Shown here in pieces: positions 44,133 to 50,884 of a stretch of DNA of 50,884 nt. The DNA comes from PUPG01 sp031323845. GTDB taxonomy: Bacteria; Bacteroidota; Bacteroidia; Bacteroidales; UBA7960. Position 1 is the first letter of the stretch, and each line of letters starts with the position of its first letter. Under the pieces are notes generated by a model that saw nothing but the letters and a program-made list of their open reading frames with translations, did not search any database and had not been told where the DNA came from. Location: the NCBI GenBank assembly GCA_031323845.1, contig JAVIYP010000014.1:1-50884 (forward strand), given 5' to 3'. Both the position numbers and the translations under genes were made by a program.

Positions 44133-44867
44133 ATGTTACGCAACACACATAGTTCCTTCGCTGTTTTTTTTGTACTGCTGATTCTCCGGTTTACGCTTTA
44201 CGCGGGAAATGAAAACCAGGTTAAAGCACCGGAACTTATTGAAAACCAACCAAGAATCTCGGGAGAGGTGTTCAATTTCCACATGCAGGCTGATGGCAGC
44301 CAGTACCTGTATGACTATTGGGTCAAAGGCGATGTATACCTGATTGACGGTTCTGTAATCCGGGGCGAGTTGTTCAAATACAATGCTTATCTTGACGAGT
44401 TGATCTGGTTGCACCCGTTAAGTTTTAAGCCGGTTCAGGCCGAAAAAGATTTCGTTGAAGGCTTTACCCTGTTTCCTCTTGACGGCGACACCCTTTTCTT
44501 TAACCACGTCACCATCAAACCATGGTACGAAAACGAGCCTTTGAAACTCTATGCCCAGGAGCTGTATGAAGGCCAACACATTTCACTGGTGGTCCAAAGG
44601 CGTATCAAACGCACCGGTGAAACACTGAAAAGCTCCGGTGCACGCATCATTGCAACACCCATCATTGAACCTGATCCCGTATTTTTTGTCGTGTTTGACG
44701 ACGGTGAAGCCCGTGACATAAAACGGATGACCAGAAGAGCGGTGGCAGCCGTCTTTCCGGAAACGCAAAAAGAGATCAGGTCTTTGCTCAGGCAGGAAGG
44801 CATCAGGATCAATGATCAGAATGATCTTGTCAAAGCCATAATGCTTATAGATACCAGGCTTAAATAA
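44133..44867 (+). CDS. Hypothetical exported protein A, partner of the MG2/plug genes
   Basis: The function is unknown. The 244 residues start with a signal peptide (to about 24). The N-terminal half is beta-rich, with DVYLIDGSVIRGELFKYNAY then LDELIW, a pattern seen in exported Bacteroidota proteins that I recognise only as an uncharacterised family. The C-terminal third has a DG turn (VVFDDGEARDIKRMTRR) followed by a charged helix pair (KEIRSLLRQEGIRINDQNDL). The same layout recurs in the exported protein at 50127-50873, so the two are probably homologues. It starts 7 bases after the first MG2/plug gene, so it is in the same operon. Confidence 0.8.
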   Translation: MLRNTHSSFAVFFVLLILRFTLYAGNENQVKAPELIENQPRISGEVFNFHMQADGSQYLYDYWVKGDVYLIDGSVIRGELFKYNAYLDELIWLHPLSFKPVQAEKDFVEGFTLFPLDGDTLFFNHVTIKPWYENEPLKLYAQELYEGQHISLVVQRRIKRTGETLKSSGARIIATPIIEPDPVFFVVFDDGEARDIKRMTRRAVAAVFPETQKEIRSLLRQEGIRINDQNDLVKAIMLIDTRLK

Positions 44868-44911
44868 GCACCTAAGGCCAGAAGAAAAATCCGGGCCGAA
44901 ACACAGCACTC

Positions 44912-44932
44912 TGCCAAAAACATCTTTTGGCA
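44912..44932 (+). other. Perfect 8-bp stem-loop between protein A and the second MG2/plug gene
   Basis: TGCCAAAA (44912-44919) pairs with TTTTGGCA (44925-44932) around five bases. No T-tract follows. It may be a weak terminator, an attenuator or an operator. TACTATTG (44951-44958), one mismatch from TAnnTTTG, lies just downstream. Confidence 0.4.
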
Positions 44933-44977
44933 CGGTACTTGTTTTGGAGGTACTATTGGCAATAAATCCTCAAAAAA

Positions 44978-47365
44978 ATGAAAATCCGCACGATCGTTTC
45001 CTGTTTGATGAGCCTTACCGTCCTCCTAATGGCAGTTCAGTCCGGCACCCTCCTTTACGGCAGCAACCCTCAGCAAAGAAAGGCTGTGGACCAGCTGCAA
45101 ACGCTGGAACACCTCTATCCGCAACAGAAAGTTTACCTGCATACCGATAAGGACAGTTACCTGGCAGGTGAGCGCCTCTGGTTCAAAGCTTATGCCGTTA
45201 CGCTGCCGTTTCACACACCCGGCGAGGTTGCAGGAAACCTGAACGTAGAGCTCCTGAACCATGAAGGGAACTACATAGATAAGCAAATCCTCGCTTTGAA
45301 TTACGGACTGGCATACGGAGACATTCAGCTTCCCGACTCCATGCATGAAGGGAGCTATTTTCTGAGAGCCTATACCGATTGGATGAAAAATTTTGATGAA
45401 GAATTTTTCTTTGTGAAGGAGATGCATGTCTTGAATCCCATTGAAGAACAGTTTATCCGTCGCGGTGAAATACGCAGCAGCCGGCGTTTTAACAGTCAGC
45501 TGGAAGAGCTGGAAGAGACTTACCAGCTGGGTCTGTTCCCCGAAGGGGGCCACCTCGTTGCAGGCCTCGAGAACCGGGTTGCTTTCAAAGCGGCCAACGA
45601 ACTTGGCAGAGGGGTTGAGGCGGCCGGAAGGCTGATTGATGAGAGCGGGAATGAATTGCTGACGTTTGAGAGTTTTCATGACGGAATGGGCCGTTTTTCC
45701 TTTATTCCCCGGGAAGGGGCTGTATATCAGGTAGCCGTTACCTTTGAGGGCAAAACCGAACAAGTATTTGCGATGCCTGAAAGCAGCAACACAGCTTACC
45801 TGCTGCAGGTTGACCACACACCCAACGAGCTCGTTGTCCGGGTAAAAACGACCGGACAGGCCGGAGCCGGGCAAGCCATCAGCCTGCTGGCACAGACCCG
45901 GAACCGTATTCAGTTTTACCAGCAGGGCAAACTCGAAAACAATCAGTTTACCACCTTTATTCCCATCCGCGACCTCCCTGACGGAATATGCCAGATCACG
46001 CTTTTTAATGAACACGAAGTGCCTGTGGCAGAACGTTTGGTTTTTATCAACGAGCACGGAGCCGGTAATGTAGACCTGTTAGCGCAGGAAAATTCGGTGG
46101 TTGGGAGGGCGAACAAGGTCCGGCTGGACCTTGGTTTTGATCTGGATCAGGGCACTGCCGGCAGTTTTTCCGTTGCCGCTCTTGCCACATACGGCGACAA
46201 ACCGGAAGACCTTCACCGGCACATTGCAAGTTACCTGCTGTTATCCGGCGATCTCAAGGGATACGTGCACCATCCGGCTTATTATCTTACCAGGAACGAC
46301 CAGCACGTTAAAAAAGCGGCCGATTTGCTTATGATGACGCACGGATGGAAGCGTTTTGACTGGGAGTCAGTGCTTGCCGGACAGTTTCCCGAGATCCTTC
46401 ACACACAGGGAAGAGGGCTTACCTTTTCCGGAAAGATTGTGCCACTGCTGCGGGCATATTCATTCAGCGGGGTGAACGTCAGCATGGCGGGTACCGGTGC
46501 CCGCCAGGAAGTATTTCGCACCGAAGCTGACCAGCAGGGCCGGTTCAGCTTTTCAGGACTTGATTATGAAGATCTCTTCATGGCTGAAATCTCCATTGAA
46601 ACCTCCGCCCCGCGAAGGGCATACGATATCGTCCTTGATGACATTACAGCAGAACATCCCGGATTTTCAAAAAGCCCAATGACACAGCCACGAACAGTGC
46701 TTGCCACAGGAAGCGGGTGGAGCCGTACTTCACGTCCCGACTACTTTATGAAATCCAAAAGGCAGGTACCCAGAAGCTCGGCCAGGGGCTATTACGGAGA
46801 CCCCGACCAAACCGTTTACATGGAAGACCTGGCCGGTCATTACAACAACATGCTGGACGTTCTCAGACGTCATGTCCGCGGACTTACCATCATTGATGGC
46901 AACATCACCATCAGGGGGGTGTCCAGTTTCTATGGAAGCAGTGAGCCCATTTACATGGTGGACGGTAACAATGTTGATCAGGGTGTTTTCCTGGGCCTGA
47001 GGCCTGAAGAACTCGATCGTATTGAAGTGTTAAGCGGCAGCAGTGCGGCAATATTCGGAGTACGGGGAACCAGCGGCGCGCTGATTGCATACAGCAAAAC
47101 AGCCGGGACAAGATCACACACCTTCGAATTCGCCATCAGGGGTTACAGCACTCCTTCAGAGTTTTTCAGTTCCAGGATAGATACAAAGCATTACCGGGAA
47201 CATAACTACCAGAAAACGCTTTACTGGCAGCCTAACCTGATTCCGGCAGAGGACGGCACCGCCCGGGTGCTTATCCCGAATGAAAGTGATCATAACGGGC
47301 TGATCCTGATCATTGAAGGCCTCAGCGAAGAAGGAAGGCCTTACTTCTTAAAAAAACACCTCTGA
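44978..47365 (+). CDS. MG2/carboxypeptidase-regulatory/TonB-plug exported protein, paralogue 2
   Basis: The function is unknown. The 795 residues have a signal peptide (to about 28). An MG2-like domain covers about 50-150 (VYLHTDKDSYLAGERLWFKA), and further macroglobulin-like beta domains start with LGLFPEGGHLVAGLENRVAF (185-204). The family motif LLMMTHGWKRFDW is at 450-462. A regulatory-like domain spans about 480-540. A plug-like domain spans about 620-708 (IRGVSSFYGSSEPIYMVDG and GVRGTSGALIAYS). About 85 residues follow, including TLYWQPNL and IEGLSEEGRP. A barrel is therefore absent. It is clearly paralogous to the next large gene along its whole length. It could dock on TonB or on a barrel partner through the plug fold, but that is inference. 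Confidence 0.87.
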   Translation: MKIRTIVSCLMSLTVLLMAVQSGTLLYGSNPQQRKAVDQLQTLEHLYPQQKVYLHTDKDSYLAGERLWFKAYAVTLPFHTPGEVAGNLNVELLNHEGNYIDKQILALNYGLAYGDIQLPDSMHEGSYFLRAYTDWMKNFDEEFFFVKEMHVLNPIEEQFIRRGEIRSSRRFNSQLEELEETYQLGLFPEGGHLVAGLENRVAFKAANELGRGVEAAGRLIDESGNELLTFESFHDGMGRFSFIPREGAVYQVAVTFEGKTEQVFAMPESSNTAYLLQVDHTPNELVVRVKTTGQAGAGQAISLLAQTRNRIQFYQQGKLENNQFTTFIPIRDLPDGICQITLFNEHEVPVAERLVFINEHGAGNVDLLAQENSVVGRANKVRLDLGFDLDQGTAGSFSVAALATYGDKPEDLHRHIASYLLLSGDLKGYVHHPAYYLTRNDQHVKKAADLLMMTHGWKRFDWESVLAGQFPEILHTQGRGLTFSGKIVPLLRAYSFSGVNVSMAGTGARQEVFRTEADQQGRFSFSGLDYEDLFMAEISIETSAPRRAYDIVLDDITAEHPGFSKSPMTQPRTVLATGSGWSRTSRPDYFMKSKRQVPRSSARGYYGDPDQTVYMEDLAGHYNNMLDVLRRHVRGLTIIDGNITIRGVSSFYGSSEPIYMVDGNNVDQGVFLGLRPEELDRIEVLSGSSAAIFGVRGTSGALIAYSKTAGTRSHTFEFAIRGYSTPSEFFSSRIDTKHYREHNYQKTLYWQPNLIPAEDGTARVLIPNESDHNGLILIIEGLSEEGRPYFLKKHL

Positions 47366-47488
47366 TAATAACAGGAACTTTCTCCAATCCTGCAAGCAAC
47401 AGGCGTGTTCAACCTGCCTGTGTACCTTTTTTAGTTTTATTGGGGCCAATGTTTTGGAAAAATGCCGGCTTTTTTGTATATTGTTTGG

Positions 47489-47521
47489 TTGTGAAGATAA
47501 AACAATCAGTTCATAGTCTTG
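47489..47521 (+). promoter_or_regulatory. Candidate promoter of the third MG2/plug gene
   Basis: TTG (47489-47491) and TAGTCTTG (47514-47521) are separated by 22 bases. The -7 element has one mismatch to TAnnTTTG. The 190-base gap (47366-47555) suggests independent transcription. Confidence 0.35.
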
Positions 47522-47555
47522 TTATTATATAAGCATCTCAAAATAAAAAGAACTC

Positions 47556-49961
47556 ATGTACGCAACACCATACCGACTTGTTTTTATAATAATGGCTGCT
47601 CTTGTTTACCTGGCAGGAAGCAGCCCTGCCTTATCAGGCGACAGAGCGGAGACGGGCGCCGCGGTAATCCGGAAACACCTGGAACAGCTTGAATACAATT
47701 TCCCGCAACAGAAAGTCTTTCTGCATACCGACAAAGAAGCCTACCTTGCCGGTGAAAGCATCTGGCTTAAAGCATACCTGGTAAACGCCACCACACACCA
47801 GCCCGATACCCTGAGCACAAACCTTTATGTTGAGCTGATCAACACCAGGAACGAAATTGTCACCATTTTGCTTATGCGCTTGCGTAACGGGATGGCGCAC
47901 GGCGACATTGCCCTTCCGGACTCATTGTCGGAAGGCAACTATCAGTTCAGGGCTTATACCGACTGGATGAGCAATTTTGATGAAGACTTTTTCTTTTCCA
48001 GTGATATTTATGTCTACAATCCCGCAGAGGCTTCTTTTATCAAACGATGGGATGTGGTAAGAAATCGATTTTTCAACCGAAGCCTTGCGCGCACACAAGA
48101 AAACATGCAGTTTGCCTTCTTCCCCGAGGGAGGAAATCTCTTAGCAGGTCTGGAGAACAGGGTGGCGTTTAAGGCAGCCAACGGGCTTGGAGCCGGAGTA
48201 AGCGCTACCGGCATTCTGCTTGACAACAGGAACAACGAAGTGCTCGAGTTTTCGACCATGCATAATGGCATGGGGATGTTTTCTTTCACGCCGCAAGCCG
48301 GAAAACAATACACCGCCAGAATAACTTTTGACAATGGCCAGACAAAAAGGCTCAGCCTGCCGGCGGCTAAAACCAGCGGTTACCGCTTACAAGTTCTGGA
48401 AAACGATCATGAATTTATTGCCACGATCACTACGAACTTCAACACGGCAGACTACTGGGAGGCTGATCAGGTCATCCTCCTGGCCCAAAGCCGCGGCCGG
48501 GTAGTATTTGTGGAAGAAGCCAAAATCAGCGATGGCTTCTTCAGGGCTTCCGTGCCGAAAGGGATTATGCCCGACGGTATAACGCATTTCACCCTTTTTA
48601 CTGCGCAGGGTCAACCCATCGGCGAGCGCCTGGTGTTTTACCTTAACCCGGAACATCCTTACGTCGTCGATGCTGACATCATCCTGCCAGCAAGTCCCGC
48701 GGATGATGAACTCTTGTTCAATATCGGGTTGAAACAACCGCGATCGGGGGGGAGCTACTCACTTGCCGTGCTCGACACCCACCTTGAAGAGCCTGATTCC
48801 GGGATAAATATTGCCGCCTGGTTGCTGCTGGTCAGCGACCTGGGGCAGCGTATCGAAGATGCCGCCTTTTATCTCGAACCTGACGATGCTGCCAGGCAAG
48901 CCGTTGATCTCCTCATGATGACTCACGGATGGAGGCGCTTCGACTGGAACAAAATACTGAAGGCACAGTACCCGGAAATCGTCTATGGCTTTCCCAAAGG
49001 CATCTCCTTTGTCGGTAAAGTATCTCCGCGGTCCTCGGAACGGGAAACGGGCTTTGTGAATGTTGAACTGGCCGTATATCAGGATGGGGTCGACATTCTC
49101 TCAACCACAACCGACAGGGAGGGCAATTTTGCATTCCGGAACCTTGATTATGAAGGGCTGTTCACGGCTACGCTGCGCCTTGACCAGCGCTACGAAAGAA
49201 GATCTATGCGCGTGGACCTGGCTGCAAGAAGTTTGGACGAAATCCGGTACACCAAAAATTTCGACACACAAAGGCTCCGTATTACCTCACGCGGCGACGA
49301 CTGGCAAAGGGTGCCACGTCCGGAAACGGTCATGAAAAGCCGTGGATTGTTTGAGCCTTCAAAAGAAACGGTTTCGCTGTACAGGGATGTCGATCAGGTC
49401 ATCTATTTTGAAGACATCCGCGAACAGCACAGCAGTGTTATGGATGTGCTGCGGACGCGTGTTCGCGGCCTGCGTGTCGTGGGTGGCGAAATACAGCTTC
49501 GCGGTCCGAGCAGCTTGCGCTACAGCAATGAACCGATATTCATGATTGATGAGATCATGGTTGACCGGGCCAGTTTTCTTAACGTAAGCATCCACGAAGT
49601 GGACAGGATAACGGTGATCAGTGGTCCGCAAAGCGCCATCCTGGGAAGCCGCGGTGCCAACGGTGCGCTCATCCTCTATACACGCCGCGGCGACGGCCAC
49701 CGGCATCAATCCTACGAGTATCTCCTGAAAGGCTTCCATAAGCCTTCCGAAACATTTACTTCCAAAATAAACAGCGACATCCACAATAAAATGAATGTTG
49801 AGAGAACGCTGTACTGGGAACCAAACCTTAACATGAACCCCGGAGTGCCTCTGCAGCTTAACGTACCCGTTGACGAGTACACCAGGAACATCAGGATTGT
49901 TCTGCAAGGTATTGACAGTGAGGGAAGAATCACCTTTTTTGATGCTGTAAAACGCAGATGA
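47556..49961 (+). CDS. MG2/carboxypeptidase-regulatory/TonB-plug exported protein, paralogue 3
   Basis: The function is unknown. The 801 residues have the same architecture as paralogue 2. A signal peptide comes first, then the MG2-like domain (KVFLHTDKEAYLAGESIWLK, about 53-72), FFPEGGNLLAGLENRVAFKA, LLMMTHGWRRFDW (about 452-464), and a regulatory-like domain (ISFVGKVSPRSS). The plug-like domain follows (LRGPSSLRYSNEPIFMIDEI and GSRGANGALILYTRRGDG), then a short tail with TLYWEPNL and LQGIDSEGRI. The plug core GxRGANGALI is close to that of the SusC protein in this window, yet no barrel follows. Similarity to paralogue 2 runs over the full length, indicating tandem gene duplication. Confidence 0.87.
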   Translation: MYATPYRLVFIIMAALVYLAGSSPALSGDRAETGAAVIRKHLEQLEYNFPQQKVFLHTDKEAYLAGESIWLKAYLVNATTHQPDTLSTNLYVELINTRNEIVTILLMRLRNGMAHGDIALPDSLSEGNYQFRAYTDWMSNFDEDFFFSSDIYVYNPAEASFIKRWDVVRNRFFNRSLARTQENMQFAFFPEGGNLLAGLENRVAFKAANGLGAGVSATGILLDNRNNEVLEFSTMHNGMGMFSFTPQAGKQYTARITFDNGQTKRLSLPAAKTSGYRLQVLENDHEFIATITTNFNTADYWEADQVILLAQSRGRVVFVEEAKISDGFFRASVPKGIMPDGITHFTLFTAQGQPIGERLVFYLNPEHPYVVDADIILPASPADDELLFNIGLKQPRSGGSYSLAVLDTHLEEPDSGINIAAWLLLVSDLGQRIEDAAFYLEPDDAARQAVDLLMMTHGWRRFDWNKILKAQYPEIVYGFPKGISFVGKVSPRSSERETGFVNVELAVYQDGVDILSTTTDREGNFAFRNLDYEGLFTATLRLDQRYERRSMRVDLAARSLDEIRYTKNFDTQRLRITSRGDDWQRVPRPETVMKSRGLFEPSKETVSLYRDVDQVIYFEDIREQHSSVMDVLRTRVRGLRVVGGEIQLRGPSSLRYSNEPIFMIDEIMVDRASFLNVSIHEVDRITVISGPQSAILGSRGANGALILYTRRGDGHRHQSYEYLLKGFHKPSETFTSKINSDIHNKMNVERTLYWEPNLNMNPGVPLQLNVPVDEYTRNIRIVLQGIDSEGRITFFDAVKRR

Positions 49962-50070
49962 CAACAACCAGCATCTCTGTGGTAAAGATGGCCAGGGTCT
50001 GTTCCGGCTCATAAAAGGCACATACCATCAATATTCCGTTCTTTGCCGGGCTGTGTGATCAACATCCTTG

Positions 50071-50102
50071 TTGATGCAAACAAAAAACTATGTGTATATT
50101 CG
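50071..50102 (+). promoter_or_regulatory. Candidate promoter of exported protein B
   Basis: TTG (50071-50073) and TATATTCG (50095-50102, one mismatch to TAnnTTTG) are separated by 21 bases. The transcript would start about 20 bases before the ATG at 50127. An inverted repeat ATCAACA...TGTTGAT (50058-50075) overlaps the -33 element and could be an operator. Confidence 0.35.
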
Positions 50103-50126
50103 CTTCGTACAAAAACAAAAAACATT

Positions 50127-50873
50127 ATGAAAACTTTTTCCGTGTTGTTTACGCTTGTGCTTTTTCTTTCCGTGAACAGTGTTTCCATGGCTCAGCAGCG
50201 GCAGGAAAGCATTCGCACCAATCAGCGCCAGGTGCAAATCGAAACCATGGCGTCCCCTGATATTCAGCTGCTGTTCCCCGAATCACAAGCGGGTGTTGTT
50301 TATCAAAACAACAGGGCAGTGGAAAGAACGCTCAATTATAATGTGTTGCTGGAGCTTTTCTTTTATACCGACCGGCGCGGACAACAGGTGTGGATAAATC
50401 CGGAAACTGCTGATTCCATCCGTATCGGGGAAGAAGTCTTTCACTATGTTCCGGGCAGCGGCTATTTTATGGCTGTTGCCGGTGAGCCGTCCGGACGGCT
50501 GTATCTTCAGTTTGTTGTGGATATATCTACTGAAACCGTTGCCGTAGGGGCCTATGGGACGGCCGACCACAGTGCTTCGGTTGATGTTGTCAGGGTGTTA
50601 CCCGGTGGTGCCGAGGGTGATTATGCAAGCCGCACGTTCTCCCTGGAAAACCCATCCGGGCAACAGCTGCAGATCATGTTGAAACGTGAAGACCGTTATC
50701 ATTTTCTGAAAGACGGGCTTCCGGTTGACATCAGCAACCGCAGGATTTTGCAGAGAAACTTTTCTCATCACCGTTCTGATCTGAGAACTTTTTTACGCCG
50801 CAACAGCATTGATTTCGATAACCGGGAGCATATGATGAGCCTGGCGGAGTTCCTGGTCTCACTGGGGGAGTAA
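50127..50873 (+). CDS. Hypothetical exported protein B, homologue of protein A
   Basis: The function is unknown. The ATG at 50127 gives 248 residues with a signal peptide (MKTFSVLFTLVLFLSVN, cleavage near SMAQ). The frame extends 28 codons upstream, but that part has no signal-peptide character and overlaps the candidate promoter. The body is beta-rich (LNYNVLLELFFYTDRRG, then SIRIGEEVFHYVPGSGYFMA). It ends with a DG turn and a basic helix pair (KDGLPVDISNRRILQRNF, then DLRTFLRRNSIDFDN). Both parts align by eye with the protein at 44133-44867. It follows the third MG2/plug gene, repeating the large-then-small order seen earlier. Confidence 0.82.
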   Translation: MKTFSVLFTLVLFLSVNSVSMAQQRQESIRTNQRQVQIETMASPDIQLLFPESQAGVVYQNNRAVERTLNYNVLLELFFYTDRRGQQVWINPETADSIRIGEEVFHYVPGSGYFMAVAGEPSGRLYLQFVVDISTETVAVGAYGTADHSASVDVVRVLPGGAEGDYASRTFSLENPSGQQLQIMLKREDRYHFLKDGLPVDISNRRILQRNFSHHRSDLRTFLRRNSIDFDNREHMMSLAEFLVSLGE

Positions 50874-50884
50874 AGGGTACGGAG

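Noticed and set aside
45026..46057. 343-codon open frame antisense to the second MG2/plug gene
   Set aside because: The plus-strand protein is full-length and paralogous to its neighbour. The antisense translation has no recognisable features.
41786..49961. Idea that the large exported proteins are full alpha-2-macroglobulins
   Set aside because: They are half the usual length, have no thioester motif and carry plug-like domains instead of the thioester domain.
50043..50126. N-terminal extension of the last exported protein
   Set aside because: The sequence has no signal-peptide character and covers the candidate promoter. A normal signal peptide starts at 50127.

Overview
The window is chromosomal DNA of a member of the Bacteroidota, probably class Bacteroidia. 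The evidence is SusC/SusD homologues, several TonB-dependent receptors, a protein with a type IX secretion C-terminal signal, a Bacteroides-type V-ATPase operon (E, DUF2764, A, B, D, I, K), DUF4249 and DUF3109 proteins, a CrtYcd lycopene cyclase, and repeated matches to the Bacteroidota promoter consensus TTTG/TTG-N(~18-23)-TAnnTTTG. No rRNA, tRNA, CRISPR array, transposase or phage gene was seen.

Layout. 1-2599 (-): TonB-dependent receptor cut by the window edge. 2600-3406: gene-poor. 3407-5773: dTDP-4-dehydrorhamnose reductase, then a divergent carotenoid pair (CrtW-type ketolase and CrtYcd-type cyclase). 5980-11760 (-): a 1926-residue secreted trypsin-like protease with nested repeats, a dockerin and a T9SS tail. 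12100-19691 (-): V-ATPase operon with apparent Na+-type ligands in the rotor subunit. 20007-24589: YceI lipoprotein, a polyferredoxin/DUF362 redox pair, a small membrane protein and a DUF3109 protein. 24609-30575 (-): gltX, a LysE-type exporter, a GH3-type acyl-adenylate enzyme and lysS. 31109-32533 (+): rlmD. 32731-37493 (-): susC/susD-like pair. 37965-50873 (+): an outer-membrane/periplasmic locus.

The last locus is the most unusual part. It starts with an STN-domain TonB receptor and a DUF4249 lipoprotein. Three tandem paralogues of about 780-800 residues follow. They begin like alpha-2-macroglobulin MG2 domains, carry a TonB-receptor plug-like domain near the C-terminus, and have no beta-barrel after it. 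Two of the three are followed by small exported proteins that appear homologous to each other. This looks like a cell-envelope assembly built around TonB plug domains. Its function cannot be read from the sequence.

Transcription mostly follows the gene clusters. Candidate promoters lie upstream of the protease, V-ATPase, yceI, lysS, susCD, TonB-receptor and last two plus-strand genes. Clear intrinsic terminators sit between crtYcd and the protease, after the V-ATPase operon, and between rlmD and susD.
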